In this document: piece after piece, positions 34,724-43,400 of the stretch
Layout of the letters: the number at the start of each line of letters is the position of its first letter
Position numbering within the stretch: the stretch's first letter is position 1
Source of the DNA: Oscillospiraceae bacterium
GTDB taxonomy: Bacteria; Bacillota; Clostridia; WRLR01
DNA: 64,000 bases
Reading direction: 5' to 3'
Assembly: GCA_009777515.1 (NCBI GenBank)
Contig: WRLR01000002.1
Location: 1-64,000 of the forward strand
Notes under the pieces: generated by a model
What the model was told of the DNA's origin: nothing
Database searches by the model: none
Seen by the model: only the letters and a program-made list of their open reading frames with translations
Program-made: the position numbers and the translations under genes

Positions 34724-34764
34724 ATCCCCGCCGCCCCAAGCGAAAATCGCGGAGCGGCGGGGAT
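34724..34764 (-). terminator. Strong hairpin after the second importer's lipoprotein gene
   Basis: ATCCCCGCCGC (34724-34734) pairs perfectly with GCGGCGGGGAT (34754-34764). A nested CGAAAATCG lies in the loop. On the minus strand it is followed by ATTATATTT. It separates the importer operon from the URO-D/MATE pair, as a full or partial terminator. Confidence 0.65.
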
Positions 34765-34831
34765 GCATCATTGTATATATGTGGCGCCTTTTTTCGTTCT
34801 TTTTTCGGCGGTGAAAAAAGAACACTCCCCG

Positions 34832-36553
34832 TTATGGCTTGAAGTTTTCCTTAAAGCTCTCGTAATCGGCCACCTGCTGCGCCATCAAAGCTGCTGTCTC
34901 TTCTTCGGCGGCCTTCCCGCCCTGGGCATAGAACAGGTCTACGAAGACATCAAAGTCCTCGAGCGGGCGCTGCCCGGATACTATGCCCCATATATATTCG
35001 TCGCGGATCCTTTCAAGCTCTGTCGCGTATTCGTTCCAGACAGGCCGATCCGTCGTCTTGACATAACAGATGCGATTCATGTCGTTTTGCACAAGCTCCG
35101 TGCCGCGCGCGAACTTGGCCGCTACTTCCGGCGTATTCGTGATATTGTACTCGTCCTTGCGGTTAACGAATGTGTCGAACAGGTTCCTGCCGATATTTTG
35201 CGCGGTGTTTTCGTCGCCCGTCAGAATCTGTACATATATGCCGTTGTCATGTGTGTAATGCTCGCCCTCAAAGCCATACCTGCGTACCAGATAGTCCTCG
35301 GGGCCGGTCAGCGCATCGAAGAACGCGTATATCCTTTCGGGATCCTGCGCCCTGTCGGTTATGCTGAACGCGCACCATGCCTCCGGGCTGATGGAGTTGT
35401 CGGACTCGGTGCCAAACCCGTTCGGGTACGGCTCGATGCTGACATACTCGCCATTGGGGTTGTTCTCCTTAAAAGACTTCACGCTGCCATCCTCCGGGTT
35501 GAGCCAGGCGATCCAGCGGTATGTGGAGCCGAACGTGCCCTCGACGAAGGACTCTGTGAAGTTCAAGTCCCTGACCACGATGTTCGGATCGATGACGCCT
35601 TCATTATACAGCTCCTGGATGAGTTTGAGCGCATCCTTCATTTCGGGCTGAACCGCGCCGTATCCGACGGAGCCGTCCGGCAGGAAAATGAAGTTGTCCG
35701 GTATGCAGTTGTAGTACGACCAGAACGGTTTCAAGCTGCGCAGCTCCAGCCCCGCGCCGGCAAACCCGTACGCCCCGGCGCCGCCGTGTGGGTTGTTTTC
35801 GTTCATCATGCGCAGCGCTTCCACATACTCGTCAAACGTTTCGGGAATCCCGAGCCCCACATGATCGAGCCAGTCTTTGCGTATCAGGTTGATCATATGC
35901 CCCGGTTCGCCCACGTCGCCGGGAATGGCGTACAGGCTGCCATCCGGCTCCGCCGCGTAAAACAGCGAATCGGGCGACACTTTGTCATAGTAATCTTTAA
36001 TGTTCGGGTATTTCCAATAATAATCGGACACGTCGACCAACAGCCCGGCGTCGCGCCATTGGTTGTACTCCCGGGTCCATCCGGTCTGGAACCAGATCAC
36101 GTCCGGGCGCTGGGTCGCGTCCGCCATCAGCAGGTTGATCTTTGCCTGGGCGTCGCTGTTGTCCGGGATGATGATCATGTTGATTTTGACATTGTATTTC
36201 TCTTCGAAAAACTTCTGAATCCTGCTATCGCTCTCTACATGCCCCCTGCGGACCGCCACGCTGAACTCGTAGGGCTCTTCCCCTGACGCCCCGCCTGCGT
36301 CTGCGACCGCAGCGGCGGCTGTCGTGGCACTGGCCGCCGCAGCAGTCGTCGTTGCCCCGCCGGCGGCTGCCGTGGTCGCCTCCGCCGCAGCCGCAGCCGT
36401 AGTCGCCTCTGCGGCAGCCGCAGCCGTCGTAGCCGCTGCAGCCGTGGTCGCGGCAGTGGTAGCTGCGCCCCCGCCTCCGCCTCCACATGCCGAAAGCAGC
36501 AGCAATGCCGCAAGCAGCCCGACGGCCATCTTAAATAGTGACGTTTTTTTCAT
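34832..36553 (-). CDS. Extracellular sugar-binding lipoprotein (LplA type)
   Basis: 573 residues from the ATG at 36553, which follows AAAGGAGA. Signal 'FKMAVGLLAALLLLSAC' with the lipidated Cys at residue 23, then six Gly and a 60-residue Ala/Thr/Glu low-complexity linker (repeating 'ATTAAAAAEA') before the binding domain starts at 'YEFSVAVRRGHVESDSRIQKFFEEKYNVKI'. The domain has the family 1 solute-binding layout. The very long linker would hold the binding domain well away from the membrane. It is the last gene of an importer operon with permeases 36603-37544 and 37549-38496; an ATPase is missing locally. Substrate probably an oligosaccharide. Confidence 0.88.
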   Translation of the reverse strand: MKKTSLFKMAVGLLAALLLLSACGGGGGGAATTAATTAAAATTAAAAAEATTAAAAAEATTAAAGGATTTAAAASATTAAAAVADAGGASGEEPYEFSVAVRRGHVESDSRIQKFFEEKYNVKINMIIIPDNSDAQAKINLLMADATQRPDVIWFQTGWTREYNQWRDAGLLVDVSDYYWKYPNIKDYYDKVSPDSLFYAAEPDGSLYAIPGDVGEPGHMINLIRKDWLDHVGLGIPETFDEYVEALRMMNENNPHGGAGAYGFAGAGLELRSLKPFWSYYNCIPDNFIFLPDGSVGYGAVQPEMKDALKLIQELYNEGVIDPNIVVRDLNFTESFVEGTFGSTYRWIAWLNPEDGSVKSFKENNPNGEYVSIEPYPNGFGTESDNSISPEAWCAFSITDRAQDPERIYAFFDALTGPEDYLVRRYGFEGEHYTHDNGIYVQILTGDENTAQNIGRNLFDTFVNRKDEYNITNTPEVAAKFARGTELVQNDMNRICYVKTTDRPVWNEYATELERIRDEYIWGIVSGQRPLEDFDVFVDLFYAQGGKAAEEETAALMAQQVADYESFKENFKP

Positions 36554-36602
36554 GCTGATTCTCCTTTTCGCGTTTACATTATTATTTTGCATATTATTGG
36601 TG

Positions 36603-37544
36603 TCAACCCTTTATGGAACCTATCATAACGCCTTTCACGAAATATCTTTGCAAGAACGGGTATACAATCAAAATCGGCGTGGTCGTCACAATGATCGACG
36701 CGGCTTTGATGGTGTTTTCGCTGACTGTCAGGTCTTGCGCCAACTGCACCCCGCTGTCGCGCAAGGCCTGCGACGTGTTCATGAGCAGGTTGCGCAGTTC
36801 CGCCTGCATGGACCATTTGGACTTCGATGTAATGTACAGGACGGTGCTGAAGTAGTCGTTCCAATACATGACGGCTGTGAAGAGGGCTATAGTCGCCACA
36901 GTGGCCATTGACAGGGGGATTATTATGCGGAAGAAGATGAAAACATCGTTTGCGCCGTCTATTTTAGCCGACTCCTCCAGGCTGGAGGGCAGCGAAGCGA
37001 AAAAGCTCCGCATGATTATTATGTTGAACGCGCCAGCCAAACCGGGGAGTATCAGCGCGAACAGCGTATCGAGCATCTTGAGGTCCCTGATGAGCATGTA
37101 GTTTGGGATCATGCCGCCATTGAACAGCATCGTGAACACGATAAAAAACATAAATATCGCATTGCCGCGCAAATGCAGCTTTGACAGGGGGTAAGCCAGC
37201 ATCGCGGTAATCAGCGTCCCTGCCGCAGTCCCCGTAATCGTCACTATCAGGGAGACGCGGAACCCATTCATAATGCCCCTGCTCCGCAAAACGGTCTGAT
37301 ATGTAGATAGCGTGAACTGCTTGGGCCACAAAAAGACCCCGCCCGCAGCCGCCGTGTGCACATTGCTAAGCGACATCATGAGCTGATGCCAAAACGGATA
37401 GAGCATCATCAGCGAAAGCAGCGCGAACAATACGTAATTGAATACATTGAATGTTTTTTCTAACGGGGACTGTTGGATCCTCCGAAACGAGCTAACGGAC
37501 GACTTAATGTCCGTGCTAAAATCCGTTCTCACACCGTTATCCAT
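36603..37544 (-). CDS. Sugar ABC transporter permease (LplC/AraQ type)
   Basis: 313 residues from the ATG at 37544, with GGGGGA about 11 bases upstream; an in-frame TTG at 37571 would overlap the previous gene. Six membrane helices; 'EESAKIDGANDVFIFFRIIIPLS' is the EAA loop for ATPase contact, and the protein ends 'YFVKGVMIGSIKG'. Only four bases separate its start from the upstream permease stop, so the two are translationally coupled and form the channel. It is related to the 5902-6900 permease but lacks the Gly/Ser tail. Confidence 0.92.
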   Translation of the reverse strand: MDNGVRTDFSTDIKSSVSSFRRIQQSPLEKTFNVFNYVLFALLSLMMLYPFWHQLMMSLSNVHTAAAGGVFLWPKQFTLSTYQTVLRSRGIMNGFRVSLIVTITGTAAGTLITAMLAYPLSKLHLRGNAIFMFFIVFTMLFNGGMIPNYMLIRDLKMLDTLFALILPGLAGAFNIIIMRSFFASLPSSLEESAKIDGANDVFIFFRIIIPLSMATVATIALFTAVMYWNDYFSTVLYITSKSKWSMQAELRNLLMNTSQALRDSGVQLAQDLTVSENTIKAASIIVTTTPILIVYPFLQRYFVKGVMIGSIKG

Positions 37545-37548
37545 ATTA

Positions 37549-38496
37549 TTACCATATCCCCCTCTCGCCAAGGGCTTTCACCAGGGTGTTGGAACCTGCG
37601 ATCAAAATCAACGCGACCAAGGACTTGAACATCCCTGCCGCCGCGCTGAACGAATAGTTGGTTTCTACGATACCTTTGCGGTACACGAACGTGTCGATGA
37701 TATCGCCCACCTCGTAAACCAAGGGGTTGTAAAGCATGAACACTTGGTCGAACCCGGCGTTGAGGATATTCCCCAGGTTTAATATGAACACCACGACGAT
37801 CGTGGGCCTGATTGCTGGGAGTGTAATGTAAATGACTTGCTTGAACCGGTTGGCGCCGTCGATTATCGCGGCTTCGTATTGTTCTTCGTCCACTGCGGAT
37901 ATAGAAGCGAAATAGATTATCGTCCCCCAGCCCATGGATTTATATATGTCTGAAACCACCAGCGTGGGGACAAACAGTTTTCGGCTGGTGAGGAAGTCGA
38001 TCTTCGTCCCGCCGAACAAAGCGATTATTTCGTTGATGAAGCCGGTGCTCGGGTTCAGGAACGACATAATGACGCCCGCCATTATGACCCAGGAGATGAA
38101 GTGCGGCAAATATAGGACTGTCTGCACTACCCTCTTATATGTGACGCTGCGGAACTCGTTAATCAGTAGCGCTAGGATGATGGGGATGGGGAATCCGACG
38201 ACAAGCTTGGAAATGCTGATGGTCAGCGTGTTGCGTAGGACAAGGGGGAACGAGAATGTCAAAAATAGTTTGTTGAATTGATCAAGCCCTACCCAAGGGC
38301 TCGCTTTGGGGTTAAACGGGTTGTAGTCCTGAAATGCTATCCGAAGGCCGTACATCGGCGCGTACCTGAACAATATGAAGTAAGCGATCCCAGGTATCAT
38401 CAGCAAGTACAGCCATCTGTCGCGGAGTATGTCCTTGAAAAGTTTTTTGAAATATGGTTTTTTGCGACCGCCGGGACTTGCAACAATGTCGGTCAA
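37549..38496 (-). CDS. Sugar ABC transporter permease (LplB type)
   Basis: 315 residues, TTG start at 38496 after GGGAG. Six membrane helices starting at 'LYLLMIPGIAYFILFRYAPMYGLRIAFQDYNPF', which is the signature start of LplB-type permeases. EAA loop: 'YEAAIIDGANRFKQVIYITLP'. First gene of the second importer operon; a sigma-A-like promoter and a 12-bp palindrome lie upstream, and a LacI-type regulator is divergently transcribed 376 bases away. Confidence 0.92.
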   Translation of the reverse strand: MTDIVASPGGRKKPYFKKLFKDILRDRWLYLLMIPGIAYFILFRYAPMYGLRIAFQDYNPFNPKASPWVGLDQFNKLFLTFSFPLVLRNTLTISISKLVVGFPIPIILALLINEFRSVTYKRVVQTVLYLPHFISWVIMAGVIMSFLNPSTGFINEIIALFGGTKIDFLTSRKLFVPTLVVSDIYKSMGWGTIIYFASISAVDEEQYEAAIIDGANRFKQVIYITLPAIRPTIVVVFILNLGNILNAGFDQVFMLYNPLVYEVGDIIDTFVYRKGIVETNYSFSAAAGMFKSLVALILIAGSNTLVKALGERGIW

Positions 38497-38610
38497 CTTA
38501 AAACACTCCCTTCAAATACATTTGTTAGTTGACAGTTATCATTTTAAAAGCAGCTTGCGGCCAAAATCGTAATAACGGTATAGCCCGTTTAAAATCCTTT
38601 ATGCCTGTGT

Positions 38611-38660
38611 TAAAACGTTTTATTTCGCATAAGTATTTCAAATATGCGGAGTATTGTCAA
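38611..38660 (-). promoter_or_regulatory. Promoter and LacI-type operator of the second importer operon
   Basis: On the minus strand TTGACA (38655-38660), 17-base spacer, AATACT (38632-38637). Ten bases downstream lies TAAAACGTTTTA (38611-38622), a perfect 12-bp palindrome with the central CG typical of LacI-family operators. Binding there would block transcription soon after initiation. The divergent LacI gene at 38873 is the obvious candidate regulator. The rest of the 376-base interval (38497-38872) holds no gene; a TATAAT near 38722 may serve the LacI gene. Confidence 0.6.
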
Positions 38661-38872
38661 TATATTTGTTCAATATGTGTAACAAAAGAACATTAGTTAA
38701 TACATAAAATTTATGTTATGTTATAATATTACATTGTGCGATTGCGCGGCATTTTCATTCGGCGGCAGTAATGGCGATGGAGAAGATTAAGATAATAGAT
38801 AATTGAAAACTCAGCTACGAGACGCATGGAGGAACAGGTTGAGGAACAAGTTTATGGGGAGGGACGCATTTA

Positions 38873-39976
38873 TTGAGGCCTACAATCAAAGATGTCGCCA
38901 AACGCGCCGGGGTTTCGGCAACTACGGTGTCCATGGTCCTAAACGACCCGGACAATTCCATATCCGAGCGGACCCGCAAAATGGTCATTCGCGCTGTACA
39001 GGAGCTAAATTACCGCCCCAACCGCCTCGCCGTCAGTTTGGTGACAAAAAAGACAAATATCATAGGTCTGGTTTTCCCGGTGGACATAAACTCGTTCCAG
39101 GAAACGTTTTTGAACCACATACAAGAAGAAGCGTCCGCGCGCGGCTATACGATCATTTTCAGCACGGCCAATGAAGATGCGGACCGCACCATCCTCCAGC
39201 TTTGCGACTTTACCGATCGCGGCGTCGATGGAATCATTCTTGCACAATCGTCGTTCAAAGACCCTGCCGGCACCGACGCCTGTCTCAAAGCCATCGCGGG
39301 CCTGAACACGCCGATTGTTCTTGTGGACCGCGTACCGGAGGACTGCGCGTTCGACATGATAAAAATCAATGACTATCGCGGCGGCTATGACGCCATAAAA
39401 TATCTATTGGATCTTGGGCACCGGAAAATCGGCATTATAACGGGGCCGATGTACATAAACAACTGTGTTAACAGGCTTGCCGGATGCAGGGGCGCGCTGG
39501 AAGACGCGGGTATCCCATTTTACGATGCCTTTGTATTTGAAGGCGCGTTTGACATACCTAGCGGCGCTGCCGCCCTGCCATATTTGCTTGGTCAAAATAT
39601 CACAGCGGTTTTCGCGTTCAACGACATGACCGCATATGGGGTATATAAGGAAGCCAGGAAGTATAATCTATCTATTCCTACGGATCTATCGGTAATAGGC
39701 TTTGACGATATGTTTTTTTCGGACATCATCTATCCGCCGCTGACTACGGTCGAGTTCCCTTTTAAAAAAATGGCAGTCGCTGCGGTCGAGCGCCTGATCC
39801 TGCGGATAAACGGAGCGGCGCAGGCGACGGGGGAGGGGGGGAGGCAAGGGCAAGGGCAAGGGTTGAGGCAGGAAGTGGCGCCGGGGACGGGGACGGGACA
39901 AGGGCAGAGTATAGGGCGAGAAGTCATGATGTTCGATCCGATCATAAAAGTGCGGGGCAGTACCCGCCGTTTATAA
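38873..39976 (+). CDS. LacI-family transcriptional regulator
   Basis: 367 residues from a TTG start. The N-terminal helix-turn-helix and hinge are textbook: 'TIKDVAKRAGVSATTVSMVLN' and 'YRPNRLAVSLVTKKTNIIGLV'. The following periplasmic-binding-like domain ('VDGIILAQSS', 'LLDLGHRKIGIITGP', 'DLSVIGFDDMFFSDIIYPPLTTV') binds a sugar effector. After residue 318 comes a Gly/Gln/Arg low-complexity insert ('GQGQGLRQEVAPGTGTGQGQ' region), then the usual short end. It faces the importer operon starting at 38496, which it probably represses through the palindrome at 38611. Confidence 0.92.
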   Translation: MRPTIKDVAKRAGVSATTVSMVLNDPDNSISERTRKMVIRAVQELNYRPNRLAVSLVTKKTNIIGLVFPVDINSFQETFLNHIQEEASARGYTIIFSTANEDADRTILQLCDFTDRGVDGIILAQSSFKDPAGTDACLKAIAGLNTPIVLVDRVPEDCAFDMIKINDYRGGYDAIKYLLDLGHRKIGIITGPMYINNCVNRLAGCRGALEDAGIPFYDAFVFEGAFDIPSGAAALPYLLGQNITAVFAFNDMTAYGVYKEARKYNLSIPTDLSVIGFDDMFFSDIIYPPLTTVEFPFKKMAVAAVERLILRINGAAQATGEGGRQGQGQGLRQEVAPGTGTGQGQSIGREVMMFDPIIKVRGSTRRL

Positions 39977-40015
39977 ATCCATCATTATTTTCATTATTTT
40001 TTCATCATATTATAG

Positions 40016-40143
40016 AGGCGATTGTAAAAGCCGGTATTTTACGGGCGAACACTGTTCGCTCCTACAACATTTTGTATATATGCAAAATTGACTGCCCATA
40101 TGTAGGGACGCACATCGTGCGTCCGCAACTTTTACAATCGCCT
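40016..40143. mobile_element. MITE-like element, copy 2
   Basis: 128 bases bounded by a perfect 15-bp terminal inverted repeat, AGGCGATTGTAAAAG and CTTTTACAATCGCCT. It differs from copy 1 (8436-8565) at only about ten positions. ATCATATTATAG on the left and ATCATATTCTAC on the right flank it, a possible decayed target duplication. Internal palindromes GGGCGAACACTGTTCGC and GACGCACATCGTGCGTC. Non-coding. The remaining gap to 40428 holds only AT-rich sequence and the leader of the surface-protein gene. Confidence 0.78.
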
Positions 40144-40428
40144 ATCATATTCTACTAATGGGGGCCGGAAAGTATAAGCAGCCCTTTTTTTTATCTATTA
40201 TGAACAAAAATATATATAATGAATTTATTTTGCGAAACTTGTTAATTTCTATAAAAAAGCATAGAATATAACGTGAACAATAATGAAAAGGGCAGGACGC
40301 GGGCGCAACGCCATGCATGTTTTCATGACTATTTGCGCCTGGTCAAGGCAAAGCGTTTATCATATCTCAGAGCAAAATATAGATTAAATGGTTTATTAAC
40401 ATCAGGATGGCGGGCGCCAGGGGGGCAT

Positions 40429-43400
40429 ATGATCGTGAATAATCACAAAATCGAGAAAGCGATAAAATCATTACTGGCTTGGACACTAAGCATTGCTATT
40501 ATGCTCGGTTTACTGGGCGGCGCCGGCGTGGCGCCCGCGTACGCGGACGTGGGCGAGGTTTTCACGTATATGGACGTCGACTACAGGATATTGAGCGAGT
40601 CCGGCTCGACAGGGACGGTGCAAGTTGGAAACAACGCAAGGTCAATATCGATGGATATAACGTCCGTGACCATTCCGCAGACAGTCACATACGCGGGAAA
40701 AAATTATACGGTGACCGCAATAGGCAACACGGCGTTTTATTATTGCTCAAATTTGGAAAATATTGAAATACCGGACAGCGTTACCTCAATAGGGAGCTAC
40801 GCGTTTACCGGTTGCACTAATTTAAAGAACATAGTAATCCCGGAAGGCATCACATCGATAAGCTATTATACGTTTAGCGGTTGCAGGAGCCTAACAAGCG
40901 TCGTATTACCGCAAAGCGTCACGTCCATTGGAGGCGTAGCGTTCAATGGATGCAGTGCCCTTACGGATATTACAATCCCCAGCGGCGTTACATATATCGG
41001 CGAATCCGCGTTCCTTGACTGCTTAGTCCTAAAAAACCTGGAAATCCCCAACACTGTTACATTCATTGGCGATGCCGCGTTCGGCAATTGCCGCGCCATG
41101 ACGGATATCATTTTGCAAAGCGGCAACAATTACTACACGAGTGTGGGCGGAGTATTATATAACATTGATATAACCAAGATTATCAACTATCCCGCAGGCA
41201 GGGCGGGGACATCCTATGTTATTCCAAGTAGCGTCACATCTATTGGCAGTTCGGCGTTCAACGGTAGCCGCAACCTGGAGGCTATAGAAATCCCCGACAG
41301 CGTGACGACAATTGGCGTATCCGCGTTCCAATCCTGCGCCAGCCTGCAAAGCATAAAGATCCCCTATGGTTTTGAGTTTATAAACGATAATATGTTTTCC
41401 TCCTGCGCCAGCTTGACAAGCGTCGACATCCCGGAAACAGTCAAAGTAATAAACCGGTTCGCGTTCTCTAGCTGCAATAGCCTGACCAGTTTTGATATAC
41501 CCAGCGGAGTTGAGACTATAGGTAACGCGGCTTTCTATTATTGCAATGGATTTACTAGCATGTATATCCCAAAAAATGTCACGACGATTGAAACATATGC
41601 ATTTTGCGGCTGCCGCAGCCTCACCGAAGTTGTCTTCGAGTCGGCGACGCCGCCCATAGTCCGATCCAACGCGTTTTCCGAGCTAAGGGCCGGCACAAAG
41701 GCGATTGTTCCATATGGCTCGACGGAATACGGAGCGGAAGGCTCGATTTGGAATATGCTGGTCGTCGAATACGGCGAAGCGGACCCGTATACTGTTCATG
41801 CGTCCAGTGCGGTGGGCGCGGCGGGCGGCGAAGTTGATTTAACAGTGGCTCTTGTAAACAATCAAGGCATAAAAAGTATGGGGCTGAGCCTCGGGTACGA
41901 CAGCAGCGCCTTGAAACTTGAAAGCATGTCGTCTGTTTGGGACGGCATGTCATATGTCCCTCCCGTCGATCCGGCCGCCAATCCTTTCAATGTGCAGTGG
42001 ACCAGCGGCGCGGGTTTAGGCAATAGCGACAGCGGCGAGATTCTCAATTTGAAATTTTCAATTTTGCCCGGCACGGCGGACGGATCGTATCCGATAACCC
42101 TTTCATACGACCCTGCGGCAACGTTTGATGAAAACAATGCGCCGATTACACCGACGTTGATTAACGGAAGCGTGTATGCCGGGGACCCGGAGGGGCCCGT
42201 GCTCGGCGGCGTCGTGACGATTACTGGTATTACGCGATATGGCAACAGTCTCGTAGCCAACACTGCCGCTCTCACTGCGACTTTAAATGTCGAACCGGTC
42301 AATTTAACGTTTGTATGGAGACGCGACGGCGAAATAATTCCCGGCGCCACAGCTTCTATTTACGCAATACAACCGGCGGACATAGGAAAGTCGATCACAG
42401 CCACAGCTATGGCGGCGAACTGCTCCGGGAGCGTGACGTCCGGCGCGACCGAGCCGATAACTTTGGGGGTAATCGGCGCGCTGCCGAACTTTTCCGCGCT
42501 CGTGAGCTTTATGGACACGGAAACACAGGAAGTGGAGCTGTCCGATCTGATCACCGTTTACAGGCATGATAACGATATCCCGACATATGCCCTGAACGGG
42601 GAGGTCACGGGAAACGGCGCGTACGCCATTTCCGATCTTTCGTTTACAGCCGACGGACTCGCCGTAAAAGTGACGGAAGGGATAGAAGGCCAAACGGTCA
42701 CTATCCCCTTGCGCATTAGCGGTTTTGCGTATTATGAGGACACGACCATCAACGTTGTTTTAACCTTGACCGAAAAAATTATGGCGAAAGTCGCCGTAAC
42801 CACTCCGGGGAATATAGTTTATGGTTCCGTGCTCGAAGACCCCGTCGCATCCGTAAACGGGGACATTGGGCCGCACGATTTTGTTTTCCAATATGTAGGG
42901 ACGCTGGCGGGCGGCGGTTCCACCGCGTATAACTCCGGCGACAAGCCTGTGGATCCCGGCACATATTACGCGATGGCGTCGCTTGAAAGCGAAACGCACG
43001 CGGGCAGCAGGGCTAGCGGCAGTTTTACGATATCGCGGAAAGAATTGGCATGGGACACCAATGGCATGGTTGCCTCAAAACCATATGACGGGAACACGAA
43101 CGCGACGGTTGCTACACAGCCCGCTTTGAGCGGCTTGATCGAAGGCGACACGGTGAACGTGACCGTCGGTACGGTCGCCTACACGGATGCCGCAGAGGGA
43201 ACGAACACTGTAACGGTCGCTGGGTACGGCATCAATGGCGCCCATATCTGGAAATACTACGCTCCGACTGTACAGCCGGAATTTACCGTGGGCGGGATCA
43301 CGAAACCGTTGTTGCCTGCACCTGCGGCGCCGACGATGGCAAGCAAAACAATGACGAGCATAACGCTGAACGTTATTTCCGGCGCCGAATACCGGCTCGG

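Noticed and set aside
34616-36286. 556-codon plus-strand ORF opposite the second lipoprotein gene
   Set aside because: Shadow frame of a GC-rich gene; the minus strand has signal peptide, lipobox and family features. The same applies to the long antisense frames at 4478-5464 and 9319-10371.
40273-40428. Extended start of the surface protein at GTG 40273
   Set aside because: The frame is open, but the ATG at 40429 has a GGGGGG ribosome site and begins a proper signal peptide; the extension would bury it.
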